Positions 15,113 to 23,290 of a DNA stretch of 64,000 bases are shown here, in pieces (the first letter of the stretch is position 1; every line of letters starts with the position of its first letter). The DNA comes from a virus. The stretch is taken from positions 1 through 64,000 of the IMG/VR virus record IMGVR_UViG_3300005533_000226. The stretch is one strand, 5' to 3'. Position numbers and translations under genes: made by a program. The notes under the pieces were generated by a model. The model had not been told where the DNA came from. It worked only from the letters and a program-made list of their open reading frames with translations, and made no database searches.

Positions 15113-15288
15113 GGCCGGGCGAAAATTATCGCGCGGCTCGCCGACGCGCGTTCGGAAAGAATTGGCGGAAAATGGGCTTCATCAATTTGAAGCAGGTCCG
15201 CGACAACGGCAAGCGAGTCTCATTTCAGTGCATCCACGCATCGGTGGGCATGACTTGGGCTGATGCGAAGGAGAAGAAGGCCGCATGA
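15109..15288 (+). CDS. small basic hypothetical protein
   Basis: A 59-residue basic protein. A TTG at 15109 overlapping the previous stop (TTGA) is the likely start, since the upstream part of the frame lies inside the preceding gene. No known family. The next gene starts on its stop by ATGA. Confidence 0.5.
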   Translation: MRPGENYRAARRRAFGKNWRKMGFINLKQVRDNGKRVSFQCIHASVGMTWADAKEKKAA

Positions 15289-15845
15289 TTCTGCTTGGTC
15301 TCGATATTTCCAAGCGCGCGACGGGTTGGGAGCTGATCGACCTTTCCAATCCGAAATTCACCGTGCTTACGCACGGCGGCCTTCTGTTGTGTCCATACAA
15401 GCCACCGGCTGAGGGCGCCGTCGAGACAGCCCTTGACGGCGATTACTCATCTCGTGTGTTCGATTGGTTTGATCGCGAGATTTTCCAGCTCGTGCAGGAA
15501 TTCAAGCCAACGCGCGTGGCCATCGAACAGCCGATGCCGACGCAGGGAAACACGAATTTTCTCACCACGCATCTCGTGCATGGATGCATTGGCGTCGCGT
15601 GCCGCATCTTCGGCCGCAAGAGCATCAGGCCAAAATTCGTGGCGTCGCAAACGTGGCGTGCGCATCTTGGTATTGGTCGGCCGCCGAAGGGCGTTAAGAA
15701 CAAATCGGATTGGTACAAGGCGCGTGCGCATGAATGGTGCCGCGCGAATAAAATTGAGGTGGAAAGCGACGATCAGGCTGAGGCCGCGTGCATCGTTTCA
15801 TGGTTCCGCGATTGGATTGCCGTGATGGAACGTGAGGCGGCATGA
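15285..15845 (+). CDS. RuvC-like Holliday junction resolvase
   Basis: A 186-residue protein of the RNase-H-like RuvC fold. LGLDISKRATGW supplies the first acidic residue, VAIEQP the Glu, and DDQAEAACI the last Asp pair near residue 160. It would cut branched DNA from phage replication before packaging. It lies in the replication block just ahead of the primase. Confidence 0.85.
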   Translation: MILLGLDISKRATGWELIDLSNPKFTVLTHGGLLLCPYKPPAEGAVETALDGDYSSRVFDWFDREIFQLVQEFKPTRVAIEQPMPTQGNTNFLTTHLVHGCIGVACRIFGRKSIRPKFVASQTWRAHLGIGRPPKGVKNKSDWYKARAHEWCRANKIEVESDDQAEAACIVSWFRDWIAVMEREAA

Positions 15846-16909
15846 ACATCGACACCCCCGCGTGGAATCTGTGGAAGCAGAAGGCGCTCGCCGCCGACAT
15901 CCTGAACGCCGCGCGCGAACGCGGTGCGCAGCTCAAGCGCGCTGGCAGCGAATGGACCGGCCCGTGCCCGGCGTGCGGCGGCTCGGATCGCTTCTCGATC
16001 AACACGCGCAAGAAGGTTTTTAATTGTCGCGGTGCGAATGGCGGTGACGTGATCGCGATGGTTCAGCACATCGACGGCTGCACCTTTATGGAGGCGGTTG
16101 AGCGCCTTTCGGGTGAAGCACCGCCATCCGGTGAATCGAAGCCGCTGACGCCGGAAGAAAAAGAAAAGCAGGAACGGATTCGGCGCCGCATCGAGCGCAG
16201 GCGCTATCAAGAGCATCAACAGGATGAGCGCAAGGCGCAGGTGAGGGAGAGGGGCGCGCTTGAAATCCTCGCCGAGTCTTCGCCGCCAGCCGGTACGGCC
16301 GCAGAGACGTACCTGAAAAAGCGCGGTCTCGTGAATTTGCCGGATGAGTTGATCAACATGATCCGCTTTCATCCAATGGTCCGGTATGACCTTGATCACC
16401 GCAAGGCGTTCCCCGCGCTCGTGGCGCCGGTGCAGAACGTTGATGGCGAGACGGTTGCTGCGTGGCGCATTTATCTCACGGCAAGCGGGGCAAAGGCAGC
16501 GGTGAAGAAGCCGAAGCTTGGCATCGGACCCGCCGCCGGTGGTGCTGTTCGCTTCGGTGGCCTTGCTCCCAAGATTGGGATTGCTGAGGGAATCGAAACT
16601 GCGCTCGCCGTTTCTTGCATCAACGGTCATCGCTTCCCCGTGTGGGCTGCGCTTTCGACGGCTGGCATGACGCATATACGCTTGCCCATCGAGGTGCAGA
16701 GCGTCGTTATTTTTCCCGATGGCGATTTGCCTGCGAAGAAGAAAGACGGGGAGTGGGTGCCGACTGATTTTGGCCCCGGCCTCGTTGCCGCTCGCAATCT
16801 AAAGCAGCGCCTTCAAAGGATCGGCGTCGATTGCGCGATCAATGAGCCACCATTCGGTTCAGATTTTCTCGACGTGTGGAATGAGATTCAGAGCGCGGGT
16901 GTCGAATGA
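15842..16909 (+). CDS. DNA primase, zinc-finger and Toprim domains
   Basis: A 355-residue primase. The N-terminal zinc finger (CPACGGSDRF, then FNCRGANGGD) keeps three Cys, but the usual fourth ligand after CRG is absent. Residues about 245-340 form the Toprim catalytic domain with EGIETALA and IFPDGD. The middle part is a charged linker. It would make RNA primers for phage replication with the DnaB helicase, whose start overlaps its stop. Confidence 0.88.
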   Translation: MNIDTPAWNLWKQKALAADILNAARERGAQLKRAGSEWTGPCPACGGSDRFSINTRKKVFNCRGANGGDVIAMVQHIDGCTFMEAVERLSGEAPPSGESKPLTPEEKEKQERIRRRIERRRYQEHQQDERKAQVRERGALEILAESSPPAGTAAETYLKKRGLVNLPDELINMIRFHPMVRYDLDHRKAFPALVAPVQNVDGETVAAWRIYLTASGAKAAVKKPKLGIGPAAGGAVRFGGLAPKIGIAEGIETALAVSCINGHRFPVWAALSTAGMTHIRLPIEVQSVVIFPDGDLPAKKKDGEWVPTDFGPGLVAARNLKQRLQRIGVDCAINEPPFGSDFLDVWNEIQSAGVE

Positions 16910-18267
16910 AGAATCCGCGAGCTGAAAAGGCGCTTCTTGGTCTATTGATCAAGACGCCGGGAGAGATTGCGAAAGTGAACGCGATCCTTCAGCCACATCA
17001 TTTCGATGACAAGCTTCACGCTGAAATCTATTCGGCGATCAATGATCTTTGGGAGAAAAACGGCGCGGTGTCTCTGACGCTTCTGGCCTCACGTCTTCCT
17101 CTTGAAGACGAAGAAGGCGCCAGCGTTTCGACTTATCTGGCTGTTCTTTTCAAGAACGCGGAGGCCGGTGGATCGGTGACGGCGTTCGCCGATGAGATTC
17201 TTTCAGAGTGGACTCGCCGTCAGCTCGACGCCGTTGGCGATTGGGCGATCAAGGCGGCGGCCTCAGCGAAGATTTCCGCCGCTGATGCGCTCGCGCGCAT
17301 CGAGGAACGTGTGCGTGATATTGCGCGTGGCTCTGATGTGGTCCGCGAGAAGCCGATGAGCGACATCGCGGCTCGCGTTATTGAGCGTGCTGCCGATGCC
17401 TATAAGGTGGAAAGCCCGCCCGGCATTGAGACTGGCATCCCGGCGCTCGATGAGATTGTTGGCCGGATCATGCCCGGCGATCTTGTGTTCATTGGTGCCA
17501 GTCAGGGCGATAGCAAGACATCGTTGCTGACGCAGATTCTTGAACACAATGCGAAGCCTAAAAACGTTGATGGCGTCGAGAAGCCCGGCTTGCCGTGTCT
17601 GATGTTTCAGCAAGAGATGGGCGACGAAGATGTGGCCCGGCGGTTGTTTGCGGCTCGCACTCAGATTTCGGTTGCTAAGATTGAAGAAGGCGATTTCCAA
17701 CCGGCTGAGTTTGATCGCCTTTGCGCGGCACAGGATGAGTTGGCGAAGCTGAATCTTTCGATCATTGATCAGCCTCGTATGCGTGTTTCGCAAATTCGCT
17801 CGCGCGCGCTTTCGATGAAGCGTTCACGCGGGCTTGCCGTTGTCGGCATCGACCATCTGCGCCTGATCCAAGCCGATAGCCGGACATCGGATATTTTCGA
17901 GCGCATCGAATACGTGACCGGCTCTTTGAAATCTCTTGCCAAAGAACTGCACGCGCCCGTGATCGTGTTGGCGCAGCGCACGCGCTCATCTCAGGATCGC
18001 GATGATCCTGAGCCTCGTATTTCAGATTTATTCGGCGGCGGCTCGATTGAGCAAGATGCCGACATAGTGATTGGTCTTTGGCGCCGGGATATTTGGTTGC
18101 GCCAGCGTGAGCCGCACAGCGCCGCAAGTCGCGGTGAATGGGAGGTCGATCTTGCCAAGTGGCGCGACAAGGTTGGCGCTGTTTGCCTGAAGCGTCGGCG
18201 CGGCCCGGCTATGGGCAAGACTCGATTGAAATGGAATGGCGAGGCAACACGTTTCGAGGGAGAGTGA
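16906..18267 (+). CDS. replicative DNA helicase, DnaB family
   Basis: A 453-residue helicase with the N-terminal DnaB domain (residues 1-110) and the RecA-like motor: a Walker A region GASQGDSKTSLL, Walker B VVGIDHLRLI, then APVIVLAQ and QDADIVIGLWR. The Walker A has Ser where the usual Gly precedes Lys, a noted deviation. It unwinds DNA at the phage fork and is co-translated with the primase. Confidence 0.92.
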   Translation: MKNPRAEKALLGLLIKTPGEIAKVNAILQPHHFDDKLHAEIYSAINDLWEKNGAVSLTLLASRLPLEDEEGASVSTYLAVLFKNAEAGGSVTAFADEILSEWTRRQLDAVGDWAIKAAASAKISAADALARIEERVRDIARGSDVVREKPMSDIAARVIERAADAYKVESPPGIETGIPALDEIVGRIMPGDLVFIGASQGDSKTSLLTQILEHNAKPKNVDGVEKPGLPCLMFQQEMGDEDVARRLFAARTQISVAKIEEGDFQPAEFDRLCAAQDELAKLNLSIIDQPRMRVSQIRSRALSMKRSRGLAVVGIDHLRLIQADSRTSDIFERIEYVTGSLKSLAKELHAPVIVLAQRTRSSQDRDDPEPRISDLFGGGSIEQDADIVIGLWRRDIWLRQREPHSAASRGEWEVDLAKWRDKVGAVCLKRRRGPAMGKTRLKWNGEATRFEGE

Positions 18268-18269
18268 AC

Positions 18270-18965
18270 ATGGTGAAGCGGCTGAAGCTGAAGAAGGCGA
18301 AGGCGAAAAAGCGTTCCACTCATCCCCGCACGCAGGCTGAGATGACAGCCGCATATGACGCGCGGAAAAACCACGGCGCGATCACCGACAACACGCCGGT
18401 CGCTCCCATCGAAATCGTTGACCCGCACGGAACGAATCCGGGTGATAAGATTGTCACCTTCAGGTCGCTGCGTAGCGATCCGATTGCCTCGATCCACGCG
18501 CGCGGCAGCATCACCGACATCCAATACGATGCCGCGCGCCGGTATCAGCGGCTTTACGAGCTGACGCAGATTGGGATGGTGCAGGCGATTGACCCGGCGA
18601 AGCCAGCCGTCGATGGCGGCCGTTTTTCGGATGGCAATACGGACGCGCGGATGCGCGCCGCCGATACGCTCGCGGCTATCAACAAGGAGCTAGGATGGTC
18701 GGCGGCGTGGTTATTCGACATCCTCGTGGCGGAGATGACGCTGCGCGATGCGTGCGCCAAGCGCGGCATGTTCAGCAAGCAGGAACAGATAGGCGCCACG
18801 CTGATCCTTACCGAAGCCCTCAGCAGCGTTGCCGTCGAATTGGGGCTGATGACGGCGCCGGATGTGCCCGTTATCCCGCCGGACGCCAGTGAGAAGCCGC
18901 AGGCGCCTAAAACGCCCGCAAAACAGGTCGTTTCCGCCGAGCGGATGCACCCCTTTCACCCCTAA
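18270..18965 (+). CDS. conserved unknown protein, candidate late regulator
   Basis: A 231-residue protein. The first 20 residues are nearly all Lys/Arg. Residues 70-200 are helical (SITDIQYDAARRYQRLYELT, then ELGWSAAWLFDILVAEMTL), with an overall likeness to DUF6456-type proteins, which I hold only loosely. The C-terminus is Pro-rich. Its position is the striking point: it is last in the replication operon and directly upstream of a strong promoter followed by a terminator, exactly where lambdoid phages place antiterminator Q. That role is inference from context alone. Confidence 0.65.
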   Translation: MVKRLKLKKAKAKKRSTHPRTQAEMTAAYDARKNHGAITDNTPVAPIEIVDPHGTNPGDKIVTFRSLRSDPIASIHARGSITDIQYDAARRYQRLYELTQIGMVQAIDPAKPAVDGGRFSDGNTDARMRAADTLAAINKELGWSAAWLFDILVAEMTLRDACAKRGMFSKQEQIGATLILTEALSSVAVELGLMTAPDVPVIPPDASEKPQAPKTPAKQVVSAERMHPFHP

Positions 18966-18993
18966 TAGGGGGTCGGAAGAAAGGCACCCCCTA
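18966..18993. promoter_or_regulatory. inverted repeat upstream of the 19-kb promoter
   Basis: TAGGGGGT (18966-18973) and ACCCCCTA (18986-18993) form a perfect 8-bp inverted repeat starting at the stop codon of the upstream gene and ending 4 bases before the -35 box. It could terminate the replication operon or be a protein-binding site for the promoter. A related palindrome occurs at 26517-26528. Confidence 0.5.
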
Positions 18994-18997
18994 CCCC

Positions 18998-19026
18998 TTG
19001 ACGGCAGGTAACTTTGCATGTATAAA
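18998..19026 (+). promoter_or_regulatory. strong sigma70-type promoter
   Basis: The -35 TTGACG (18998-19003), exactly 17 bases, then -10 TATAAA (19021-19026). This is the best rightward promoter in the window. The expected start point is near 19033. An intrinsic terminator begins about 13 bases later. Confidence 0.8.
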
Positions 19027-19045
19027 TTGGGCTATGGCAGGAATT

Positions 19046-19073
19046 GCGCCCGGCACAGCGACCGGGCGCTTTT
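19046..19073 (+). terminator. promoter-proximal intrinsic terminator
   Basis: GCGCCCGG (19046-19053) pairs with CCGGGCGC (19062-19069) and TTTT follows (19070-19073). A transcript from the promoter above would be only about 40 bases. A 13-codon leaderless frame (ATG 19034 to TGA 19075) runs through the stem, so attenuation is an alternative to antitermination. Confidence 0.7.
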
Positions 19074-19172
19074 GATTCTGGGCACGCAGGCCCGGCGCGG
19101 CGTTCGCCAACTGCGCAAGGCGATACCGGCGACAGAATGCCGGGGCCGCAACAATTCTCGACAGGATCAGCA

Positions 19173-19415
19173 ATGAAATACGTTGGCGATAACGCGCCAG
19201 CGCCGTCACGATTGACGGTGCCGGTCTCGATTGATTTCGCCTGCGATTGCAAAAATCGCATCACCGCGAATTTCAAACTGCTTCCTGAAATGACGCTCCC
19301 CATGATCGTGAAATGCGGGATGTGTGATCGCCGTTATGAGCATTCGGTTGACGGCAAGACGATCAAACCGATGCCAAGCAACAGACTCATCGGAGTGCGT
19401 AAGAGGTCTTTCTGA
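19173..19415 (+). CDS. small zinc-ribbon-like protein
   Basis: An 80-residue protein with two Cys pairs (CDCKN and CGMCDR, 27 residues apart), likely a zinc ribbon. The start at 19173 is favoured by AGGATCAGCA upstream; the longer frame begins inside the terminator. It is the first gene after the promoter-terminator pair. Confidence 0.6.
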   Translation: MKYVGDNAPAPSRLTVPVSIDFACDCKNRITANFKLLPEMTLPMIVKCGMCDRRYEHSVDGKTIKPMPSNRLIGVRKRSF

Positions 19416-19657
19416 TGCCGCTCGCCATTCGCGAAAAAGAATTGGGCGGCGAATATCTAACCGACGATGAGCTGGCGCGCTTACCCGAATTGTTCAAGCA
19501 CATCGTTTTTCACGGCCGCACTCATCAGAATTTGATGAAGGCGCCCGTGGTCGATTTCAACGAATATAAAAAATCGAAGGCGCGCGTGCGCGAGCTGGCG
19601 GCTGCCGCGCAAAAGCAATATGCGCCGAATTGGTTGGATGGTCCGCAGCACGCATAA
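19415..19657 (+). CDS. small hypothetical protein
   Basis: An 80-residue helical charged protein, unrecognised. Its ATG overlaps the previous stop by one base (TGATG). Confidence 0.55.
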   Translation: MPLAIREKELGGEYLTDDELARLPELFKHIVFHGRTHQNLMKAPVVDFNEYKKSKARVRELAAAAQKQYAPNWLDGPQHA

Positions 19658-19697
19658 CGAAAAAAGACGGGCGAAAAGTCCGCGCTAAGGAATCTGC

Positions 19698-19856
19698 ATG
19701 AGCGTCGAAACATTGCTGGCGTGCGCAGCGTGGAATGACCGCGCCGCGATCCGCGCTCAGCAGAAAAAAGATTTACGGTCGAGCGAGCGCCACGTTGAGA
19801 ATGCAAGGCGGCTTCGCGCTCAGGCTGATGAGGCTCGCGATGCTTCGCAGGATTGA
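19698..19856 (+). CDS. 52-residue helical protein
   Basis: ATG at 19698 with TAAGGA seven bases upstream, TGA at 19854-19856. The product is an amphipathic, Ala/Arg/Gln-rich single helix (SSERHVENARRLRAQADEAR). Function unknown. Confidence 0.5.
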   Translation: MSVETLLACAAWNDRAAIRAQQKKDLRSSERHVENARRLRAQADEARDASQD

Positions 19857-19982
19857 TCGGTTTGTTTTCTTTTATCGCTTATGGCGCCGCTGCAAGAACA
19901 GCCGGGCGACAAGCGCAAGGATGGCTTGGTTAGCTTTTTGAACGTGCGTACTCCCAGCAACCCCGAAACCCACAGGTCATCC

Positions 19983-20213
19983 ATGTTTGGATTCTTCCGG
20001 CCGAAGACCGCCGACGAAATCGTTGGCAAGCATATCGCGAAATTGTCCAGCAAGCTTCAGCGCCATGGCGAACGCCATGCTGCGCTCGCTGAGAGACACG
20101 ATGAGCGCGCGACGAAGCATCGCAAGCGCGCCACCGCCGCCGAAAAGAACGCGGCGAAGAATGCCGAAATGGCGCGGTCGCTGTCTTCGCTTCTGCCGGA
20201 AGCCCACAAGTGA
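19983..20213 (+). CDS. small helical basic protein
   Basis: A 76-residue protein, almost entirely a His/Arg/Ala-rich coiled-coil-like helix after MFGFFRPK. The ATG at 19983 has CAGG upstream. A longer frame from 19881 is possible but lacks a ribosome-binding site. It is followed by the MazG-like gene with a GTGA overlap. Confidence 0.55.
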   Translation: MFGFFRPKTADEIVGKHIAKLSSKLQRHGERHAALAERHDERATKHRKRATAAEKNAAKNAEMARSLSSLLPEAHK

Positions 20214-20542
20214 GCGACGGCATCCTTGAGAAGCTTCGCGCCGCCAACATCGTTCGCGATCCTGAATTTGATCCTGATGGCTTGATCACTCCTTCGTTTC
20301 GCGGAAACGAGTTGGCTGGCGAAGCAGGCGAAGCCTGCAATGTGATCAAGAAGCTTGAGCGCGACCGGCTCAATTTGCGTGGTTCGCGCGCGACCATCGA
20401 CCAGCTCGCGGAAGAATTGGGCGACGTAATTATTTGCGTTGACCTGATCGCGATGGAATACGGAATCGACCTTGCGAAAGCGGTGAGGGAAAAATTCAAC
20501 AAGACATCCGCGAAGCTTGGGTTGGCACCTCGCATTGACTGA
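20210..20542 (+). CDS. MazG-like nucleotide pyrophosphohydrolase
   Basis: A 110-residue all-helical protein with the metal-binding pattern ELAGEAGEACNVIKKLE and EELGDVIICVDLIA, typical of MazG/dUTPase-like helical hydrolases. Phage versions hydrolyse nucleotides or alarmone-type signals to adjust the host pool. The GTG start overlaps the previous stop. About 150 bases without a gene follow, holding one hairpin (GGCCCG 20621 / CGGGCC 20632) with no T tract. Confidence 0.75.
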   Translation: MSDGILEKLRAANIVRDPEFDPDGLITPSFRGNELAGEAGEACNVIKKLERDRLNLRGSRATIDQLAEELGDVIICVDLIAMEYGIDLAKAVREKFNKTSAKLGLAPRID

Positions 20543-20694
20543 ATTCGATGCTCGCGATCTTGCGAGCGTCAAACGAAAATCGAAGCGTTTGAGTCCGAGT
20601 CCGACAAGCATCTCAGTCAAGGCCCGCTGAACGGGCCAGTTCTGATCAGGGATTGCGGGACCGCGCTTCGATCTTCTTTTCCACCGGGGGAATG

Positions 20695-21105
20695 ATGCGT
20701 AAGGCAATCATCATCGGCAGCAGCTTAATTGTCATGGCCGGTGGAACCATGCTCACGCAGCTCGCGGATTCTGAACCTGCAAAGGTTATCGCGACGCCAG
20801 CGAAGCGCATCGAGATTACATCGTGCAAGACCACGCGCTTTGATCTTCAGCGCGAGTTGCCGCAGGTGATTCTCCCCGGCGACAAAATCATCATCCTGAA
20901 TCGCGATGAGCTGCACACCTACGTCGAGGCGGCGGATTCTGTTCAGCGCGCGCCGTTGGCGACATCGGGTGCCGTTCTAGTGCGGCCCAGCAAACCTATC
21001 GCGGCCGTGCTTGTGCGCTTCGCTGGTGATTGCGTTCTCGATCTAGTGCGCGTGCCGTGGAATGAGCATGTGCTGGCGATTGGCGCCGCTAAGCCAGAAG
21101 CGTGA
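20695..21105 (+). CDS. secreted or membrane-anchored hypothetical protein
   Basis: A 136-residue protein with a basic N-terminus and one hydrophobic segment (AIIIGSSLIVMAGGTML), a probable signal anchor, followed by a periplasmic domain with two Cys (SCKTT, GDCVLDL) that could pair. GGGGGA precedes two adjacent ATGs (20692 and 20695); the second fits better. Confidence 0.55.
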   Translation: MRKAIIIGSSLIVMAGGTMLTQLADSEPAKVIATPAKRIEITSCKTTRFDLQRELPQVILPGDKIIILNRDELHTYVEAADSVQRAPLATSGAVLVRPSKPIAAVLVRFAGDCVLDLVRVPWNEHVLAIGAAKPEA

Positions 21106-21443
21106 TGCCTCGTACTACGCCCGGCTCGCGCAAGTCGCAGATGCCCCACCAAGATATTTTCGCGGATATGCGCAAGCTTGATTTGCGCACCGGCGATTTC
21201 GTTGTGATCGAGACGAAGCGCGCACTGTCATGGCACGAGCGCGAGCGCGCTCAAGACCTGTTCCGGCAGGTGGCGTTGAGCATGGGCGTCAGGGTCACGC
21301 TCTTGATCATGGATCAAGACGACAAGTTGAAGGTCTTGCGGCCTGAGCGCCATCCCGAATTTGAGGATCATGTGCGCCGTGTCGCTGTACCGGCCGCGCT
21401 CGATGCCGTGAAGAAAGTGGAAAATCTTTCGGTGCGCAAATGA
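21105..21443 (+). CDS. hypothetical phage protein
   Basis: A 112-residue soluble protein, with a mixed alpha/beta pattern (GDFVVIETKRALSWHERERA, then VTLLIMDQDDKL). Unrecognised. It could also start one codon earlier at a GTG; both overlap the previous stop. Confidence 0.6.
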   Translation: MPRTTPGSRKSQMPHQDIFADMRKLDLRTGDFVVIETKRALSWHERERAQDLFRQVALSMGVRVTLLIMDQDDKLKVLRPERHPEFEDHVRRVAVPAALDAVKKVENLSVRK

Positions 21444-21676
21444 ATGGATGGATCATCGCTCGCGCGTGCGCTGGTGGCGTTTCAGAATTTTGGTGTGGCC
21501 GCGCCTACGGAAACAACAAGATGGCCGCCGTCAGGTTTTTGCGCGAGCAAGATGCGCGGCAGGTCATCGAATGTTTGCTTGGCAGTTCGCATTACACCGT
21601 CAAGCTTGAACAATGTCGCTCATCCGGTGGCAACTGGACTCCTTGGGGCCTGATGCCGTCCGAAACGGGATGTTGA
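21440..21676 (+). CDS. small hypothetical protein
   Basis: A 78-residue protein with several Cys and Trp, no family. It is coupled upstream by ATGA. Confidence 0.55.
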   Translation: MNGWIIARACAGGVSEFWCGRAYGNNKMAAVRFLREQDARQVIECLLGSSHYTVKLEQCRSSGGNWTPWGLMPSETGC

Positions 21677-21840
21677 AAATGAAATCTGTTATCCGGTTGA
21701 TGTGGATGATCGCTGACGGCGATCTAGCCGACATTCGCACGCGCGACCGCGCGTATGAAATCGCGCAGAATTGCGATCCCGGTATGTTTGAGCGCGACCG
21801 CGAAAAGCTATTCTCCGGTCTATTCCGCAACGGCAGATAA
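21670..21840 (+). CDS. small helical protein
   Basis: A 56-residue protein starting at the ATG at 21670, which overlaps the previous gene; ATG 21679 is an alternative. It is charged and helical (DIRTRDRAYEIAQN). Function unknown. Confidence 0.5.
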   Translation: MLKMKSVIRLMWMIADGDLADIRTRDRAYEIAQNCDPGMFERDREKLFSGLFRNGR

Positions 21841-21842
21841 CT

Positions 21843-22130
21843 ATGTTTTGTGCGGGTCAAGTAAGCGTCCCGCGTATTCGTTTCGATGAGCCGAAGGGTA
21901 ACGAGCTGTTCATCGACGAAATCAGAAAAGCTGGTCTCACTGTCCGCGTCTTCTTCAAGGACATCGAGATTGAACAGCGTTGGCTCGTGTTCGCCGACGC
22001 TGAGGCCGGATACATCGAGCGTCTTGTGCCGGGCTATTGCCCGATACAAGGACAGCTCCCTGCAAGAAAAATGTTTGGCAAGGTGGTGATCGCTGTCGCC
22101 GGACCAATTCCAAGTAGGTGCGCAGCATGA
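21843..22130 (+). CDS. hypothetical phage protein
   Basis: A 95-residue, probably beta-rich protein (GLTVRVFFKDIEIEQRWLVF). Unrecognised. It sits in the cluster of small rightward genes and ends in an ATGA overlap with the next. Confidence 0.55.
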   Translation: MFCAGQVSVPRIRFDEPKGNELFIDEIRKAGLTVRVFFKDIEIEQRWLVFADAEAGYIERLVPGYCPIQGQLPARKMFGKVVIAVAGPIPSRCAA

Positions 22131-22405
22131 AACCGATCATGGCCAAGGGTTGCAACGTTGTGCTTGCGTCGCCGGAAGATTGGATTGGCCGCGATCACGG
22201 GCATGACAATTTGCCGGTCACTTATCAAGACGGCAAGTATTTTTCGCTTTGGCAGCCAAGCACTGAGGAATTGCTGGCGATGTTCGCTGGCGCTCCCGTG
22301 CTTTTGCAGTTGGACGGTGACTCGCATCCGCCAGCGTGGGTCTCGATTGGTGAGAAGCCATCGCTTGCTGAACAGCGCAAGGCTCACGTCCATGGGCGCG
22401 GCTAA
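22127..22405 (+). CDS. hypothetical phage protein
   Basis: A 92-residue soluble protein, unrecognised. The ATG at 22127 makes ATGA with the previous stop. Confidence 0.55.
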   Translation: MKPIMAKGCNVVLASPEDWIGRDHGHDNLPVTYQDGKYFSLWQPSTEELLAMFAGAPVLLQLDGDSHPPAWVSIGEKPSLAEQRKAHVHGRG

Positions 22406-22727
22406 ACCAAGATTGGTGTCGGCACCCGGAAGGGTCGCGACTCTTGATACCCGAAAGGTCAGGAACGCAGAGACCGGCACCAACCCGTTTTATCTCACGG
22501 TCGAATGGCGTTCGCTTGTTAAGCATCTGATCAAGGTGCGCGGCTATCGCTGCGAAGACCCGAAATGCAAATACCCTGATCGCAAGCCAACGCGCTTATT
22601 CGGCGATCACATTGTTGAGCTGGCTGACGGCGGCGCGAAGCTTGATCCCGAAAACGTAATGCTGCGTTGTGGCTCGTGTCACACGCGCAAGACGAATGAA
22701 GAACGCGCGAAGCGCATGGCCCGATAG
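22392..22727 (+). CDS. HNH endonuclease
   Basis: A 111-residue HNH protein: zinc Cys in CEDPKCKY, then FGDHIVELADGGAKLDPENV with the DH pair and Asn, then CGSCHTRK with the second Cys pair. It is complete and likely active. It starts inside the preceding gene (14-base overlap). HNH proteins of this type often assist terminase at packaging ends, but this one is 8 kb from the terminase genes. Confidence 0.85.
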   Translation: MGAAKPRLVSAPGRVATLDTRKVRNAETGTNPFYLTVEWRSLVKHLIKVRGYRCEDPKCKYPDRKPTRLFGDHIVELADGGAKLDPENVMLRCGSCHTRKTNEERAKRMAR

Positions 22728-22739
22728 GAAAATAAAAAA

Positions 22740-22973
22740 ATGCACTACAAGAACGGCCGCCCGGCAAAGATTGGTGACAAGGTGGTGCTGATCCCGCAAT
22801 ACGGATCGCCCGTCATCGGCATTCTATACGATGCCGTGGAAGGAAATGATTACTGCAACGGGCGCATCGCTCCGATTGCTCCGAACGATCCTTCGCCGAA
22901 TTTGAAGGAGTGCTTGCATCTCGACGATCTTCTGAAGGCGCTTCCTGAAGACGTGCCCGACTCGTCGAGATGA
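22740..22973 (+). CDS. small conserved phage protein
   Basis: A 77-residue protein with the pattern HYKNGRPAKIGDKVV, then GNDYCNGRIAP and KECLHLDDL. I recognise this as a recurrent small beta-barrel-like protein of phages with no known function. A purine-rich GGAAAATAAAAAA leader precedes it. Confidence 0.65.
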   Translation: MHYKNGRPAKIGDKVVLIPQYGSPVIGILYDAVEGNDYCNGRIAPIAPNDPSPNLKECLHLDDLLKALPEDVPDSSR

Positions 22974-23119
22974 GCCTGCTGATCATTCCGCTTTGGTTTG
23001 GGCGGCTTCACATCAAGCATAATCGCTTTTCGCTGTTTTCTGAGCGCAACGGTTTCGTTCCATCGTTCGCGCTGTTCGGCGTTCGCTTTACGTGGCGCCG
23101 GTATGGATCGCTTCTCTAA
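22970..23119 (+). CDS. 49-residue hypothetical protein
   Basis: ATG 22970 overlaps the previous stop (ATGA); stop TAA at 23117-23119. The peptide is aromatic and basic (LLIIPLWFGRLHIKHNRFSL), with no clear membrane helix. Function unknown. Confidence 0.5.
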   Translation: MSLLIIPLWFGRLHIKHNRFSLFSERNGFVPSFALFGVRFTWRRYGSLL

Positions 23120-23140
23120 AGTTTGAGGCCACAAGTAAGA

Positions 23141-23290
23141 ATGAGGTCCGACAAAGCCTGCGCTGTCCGCAAGACTAATGTGCAGGTGTCAAATCGGGCG
23201 CCGTTTGCGGCGGAATCCGGCGGTGGGCAAACCCGCTGGTCTCTTGTGGTCTCGATCCTTTTCACACGGAGTCCACTTGAGCATCGCTGA
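23141..23290 (+). CDS. 49-residue possible protein
   Basis: ATG 23141 with AAGTAAGA upstream; TGA at 23288-23290. The C-terminal part (GGGQTRWSLVVSILF) is hydrophobic. It overlaps the start of the PAP2 gene by 14 bases. It could be a short leader cistron; the evidence is weak. Confidence 0.35.
   Translation: MRSDKACAVRKTNVQVSNRAPFAAESGGGQTRWSLVVSILFTRSPLEHR

Noticed and set aside
15773-16675. 300-codon minus-strand frame opposite the primase
   Set aside because: Shadow of the primase coding strand in GC-rich DNA.
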